Shown here in pieces: positions 61,562-64,000 of a stretch of DNA of 64,000 nucleotides. Numbering within the stretch: position 1 is the first letter of the stretch; every line of letters begins with the position of its first letter. The translations under genes and the position numbers were made by a program. The DNA comes from Boswellia sacra. Taxonomy: Eukaryota > Streptophyta > Magnoliopsida > Sapindales > Burseraceae. The notes below the pieces were generated by a model that was not told the origin of the DNA, made no database searches, and worked only from the letters and a program-made list of their open reading frames with translations. The stretch is taken from NCBI GenBank assembly GCA_013180625.2, contig SNVD02013746.1:744001-808000 (forward strand), read 5' to 3'.

Positions 61562-62111
61562 CTATGAGTCGGGGATTTGCTTCCCATCCAGTTTTCTTAT
61601 AAACTGGCAAACAGGGTCGTTTTTAGTCAGATTCCCTAAACTATAACACTGCAATTCATCACGAAATTGTGTCCATAGATTAAGCAATTCACGCTGAACA
61701 AGTCCACAAGAATGTGACTCAAGAGTTAATAAAACATTATCCAGCGACTCATTACTCAGACCATTCTTAATAAATGAGAGTTTATCTTCTCTATTTCCTG
61801 GACACAAAACCTAATGAACGACAAGTCTGGTTACAATTCTATCTAGCACATTTATAACATACTTGTAACCTCTTTCGCCTCTTGGCGTAGTAGCTTTTTC
61901 CTAGACCAGGCATATATTTTACGAGATTAATGTCCGGCTCACCGGACAATCTCACATTGGCTTCGATAAGCCATCGGATATCCGCAGGCACATTTAAGAG
62001 CATCAACGCCCAAAGTCTAGTCATCCGTACTTTATAAATTTTGAACACAGCATTTTGAGGAAGTGAAGGAAAATATTTACGAAGGTTCGACAGAAAGATA
62101 TCGGCATCCAT
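61562..62111 (-). pseudogene. Unidentified frames in the captured region of element D
   Basis: Two adjacent minus-strand frames in different phases: 62111-61839 (90 codons, MDADIFLSNLRKYFPS...) and 61807-61562 (about 80 codons). The first has a basic C-terminus with a Cys pair (KRLQVCYKCAR). The second has an amphipathic stretch (LLNLWTQFRDEL). A frame change and a stop separate them. I do not recognise a family. Composition is closer to coding DNA than the flanks, and their position between integrase and the LOG-like frame suggests an element-specific extra ORF or another captured host fragment. Confidence 0.4.
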
Positions 62112-62543
62112 TGAAGAGAAGAAAAGGAGAGATATTATCGATAATGCGATTGAGTCTGTTCTTCTCCAAGATGTGCACGTTTCAAACCTTCGGGCAATGG
62201 CTTCAGCTTCCGTTTAGATGTTTCCTCAAGCTGTTGCACAAATGAGCTCAAAGCACGGAAAAATCAAATTAAACAAAAGAAACGAAAAGAAAACAAAATA
62301 AAATAAAGACACATAAAAGAAATAAAAACACAATAGCAAACAAAAGTCAAAAATAAACAAAGAAACAAATGAGACAGATTGCAAAGAGAGATAAAACCTG
62401 ATCAATTACGTTCGATAAAGCCTATGAGAGGAATCTCCTCGAGATACAAAAATTGATCATCATTACCTTCTTTTCTTCTTCTCTTTTTATTTATTTTTCA
62501 AAAACATTGGGTTGCCTCCCAGTAAGCGCTTGGCTTAACGTCC

Positions 62544-63850
62544 TCAGCCTGACGTTATCTGTCCACACCCATCAAGATAAGTTGGCTCGTAGAGAGGTAC
62601 CTCATCGATGTCCTGCATCACTGAATTATCATAGTAAGGCTTCAACCTGTGCCCATTCACCTTGAATACTTTATCCGTTTTTAAGCTCTTGATTTCCACT
62701 GCACCATGGGGAAAAACATTAATAATAACAAAAGGTCCAACCCATCGAGATCGTAATTTACCTGGAAATAACTTGAGGCGAGAATGAAATAAAAGAACTT
62801 TCTGTCCCACTTCAAAATTCTTCCTGGAGATCATTTTATCATGAAATGCCTTAGTTTTCTCCTTGTAAATTCTAGAATTCTCATAGGCATCATTTCTAAG
62901 TTCTTCCAATTCTTGCAGTTGAAGCTTCCTTTGTTCTCCAGCAGCATCCATCTCCATGTTACAAAGCTTTACTGCCCACCATGCTTTATGTTCAAGCTCC
63001 ACTGGAAGGTGGCATGGCTTACCATAGACTAACCTGTACGGAGACATACCAATAGGTGTCTTGTAAGCAGTCCGGTATGCCCAAAGTGCATCATTCAATC
63101 GTAGGCTCCAATCTTTGTGGTTCAGATTCACTGTCTTCTTGAGAATGGACTTGACTTCTCGATTTGAAACTTCAACTTGACCACTAGTTTGTGGATGATA
63201 TGCAGTAGACACCTTGTGAGTGATGTTGTACTTCTTGAGCAAGGCTTCAAATGATCGGTTGCAGAAATGTGTCCCTCTGTCACTAATCATGGCTCTTGGT
63301 GTTCCAAATCTCGCAAAAATATTAGATTTCACAAAATCTACAACAACTTTAGAATCATTAGTTCTCATAGCTTTTGCTTCCACCCATTTAGAAACATAAT
63401 CCACAGCAAGTATAATGTAAACATTACCAAAAGATGAAGGAAAAGGACCCATGAAATCAATACCCCACACATCAAAAATCTCGACAATAAGTATAGGGGT
63501 TTGTGGCATTTGATTTTTGGCACTTAAATTACCTGTCCTTTGACAATGGTCACAAGCTTTGCAGAACAGATATGCATCTTTGAATAATGATAGCCAATAG
63601 AATCCACAATCAAGAACTTTAAGGGCTGTTCTTTTTGGTCTGAAGTGACCTCCACATGCATAAGAATGACAGAAGGTTAAAATTGAATTAAATTCAGATT
63701 CAGAAATGCACCTTCTTATCACTTGGTCAGAACAATACCTCCATAAGTACGGATCATCCCATATGTAATACTTGGCAATGTTCTTAATCTTGTCTCTTTG
63801 AGCTCGAGTCAAGTCATGTGGTAGCTTCTTGGTAACTAAGTAGTTGACAA
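62544..63850 (-). pseudogene. Element D integrase (Ty3/gypsy, Athila/Tat-like), N-terminus cut
   Basis: C-terminal part of a gypsy polyprotein. The zinc-binding HHCC module is at about 63680-63540 (CHSYACGGH then CKACDHC). The catalytic core has D in GIDFMGPFP and D in ISDRGTHF, with the third acidic residue after HPQTSGQVE, the D,D-35-E layout. A GPF/Y module ([16 protein letters not shown]) follows near the end, then a stop at 62544. The frame is open through 63850, upstream of its first Met, and continues as [13 protein letters not shown]. Before that the sequence runs into a poly-G/poly-C tract, and the expected RNase H end is missing. The visible portion itself has no internal stop over more than 430 codons, the longest intact retroelement frame in the window. 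Confidence 0.88.
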
Positions 63851-63876
63851 TTGTTGACCCAGGTATGGCAACCCGA

Positions 63877-63910
63877 GGGGGGGAGGGAGGGGGGGGGGGG
63901 GGGGGGGGGG
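63877..63910. repeat. Poly-G tract
   Basis: Thirty-four bases of G interrupted only by A at 63884 and 63888, ending in 22 consecutive G. It lies exactly where the gypsy pol frame stops matching expectation. Confidence 0.9.
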
Positions 63911-64000
63911 AATTGGGTTTTTATTTATCAAAACGGATTTAGAAAACTTTTCTTGAAAGATCAAAATTAGTTCACTCTTTCTTTGAAAATAAAGGTGAAG
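63911..64000. other. Right edge, unidentified
   Basis: Ninety A/T-rich bases after the poly-G run. They do not read as RNase H or RT, so the element seems broken or misjoined here. Confidence 0.4.

Larger units (their letters stand above)
56999..64000 (-). mobile_element. Element D: Athila/Tat-like Ty3/gypsy retrotransposon, partial, with captured genes
   Basis: Minus-strand gypsy element whose 5' part lies beyond, or is broken near, the right edge. Seen in coding order: integrase (63850-62544); a conserved post-pol phrase around 62507-62560 resembling GGGAGGCAACCC-type text found after pol in Athila/Tat elements; two unidentified frames (62111-61562); a LOG-like gene (61006-60357); a 2-kb non-coding tail; the polypurine tract (GTGTGGGGGAATT on the minus strand, about 58390-58402); then the 3' LTR beginning TGATAGGTG. 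RT, gag and the 5' LTR are not visible. Confidence 0.8.

Overview
This is a plant nuclear window, almost certainly from a dicot. It is A/T-rich, with spliced genes, MITEs and nested LTR retrotransposons, and has no organellar or bacterial features. I cannot name the species. Only three host genes are clearly supported. They are a single-exon DELLA/GRAS gibberellin repressor (8086-9792, +), a small two-exon gene for a DUF7054-type protein (19281-19870, -), and a three-exon C2-domain protein of the CAR (C2-domain ABA-related) family (40686-41624, +) whose first intron appears to be GC-AG.

Region by region: 1-8085 is non-coding DNA leading into the DELLA leader, with G-box-like motifs, a CT microsatellite and one 11-codon uORF. 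9793-26166 is mostly non-coding. It holds a Tourist/PIF-like MITE (17451-18033, TAA duplication), the DUF7054 gene, a 17-bp-arm palindrome, a head-to-tail MITE array (21185-21855) and a Mutator-like MITE with a 10-bp duplication (24266-24551). 26167-37506 is a minus-strand Ty1/copia element (element 1, SIRE/Maximus-like) with an extra ORF after pol. A 1412-bp solo LTR with its own target duplication sits inside its 5' LTR. 37507-42431 is host sequence with the CAR gene.

From about 42432 to the right edge is a retrotransposon pile-up. Old plus-strand copia element A (about 42432-56998) is split by minus-strand copia B (43315-48789, duplication AAAGC) and by minus-strand copia C (49426-54801, duplication TATCT). 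Against the remnant 3' LTR of A lies a minus-strand Ty3/gypsy Athila/Tat-like element D, with its 3' LTR at about 56999-58389 and its integrase at 62544-63850. The rest of D is beyond or broken near the window edge, next to a strange poly-G tract.

The most interesting object is inside D. Between the integrase and the polypurine tract, where Athila-type elements can carry an env-like ORF, there is an intronless, full-length LONELY GUY (LOG, cytokinin-activating phosphoribohydrolase) reading frame (60357-61006, -) with one single-base frameshift in a homopolymer. Two further unidentified reading frames lie just upstream of it. This looks like host gene capture by a retrotransposon. All four large elements appear non-autonomous. 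In copia B and C most nonsense codons can be explained by C-to-T or G-to-A changes at expected Trp, Gln or Arg codons, as expected for deamination of methylated cytosines in silenced elements.
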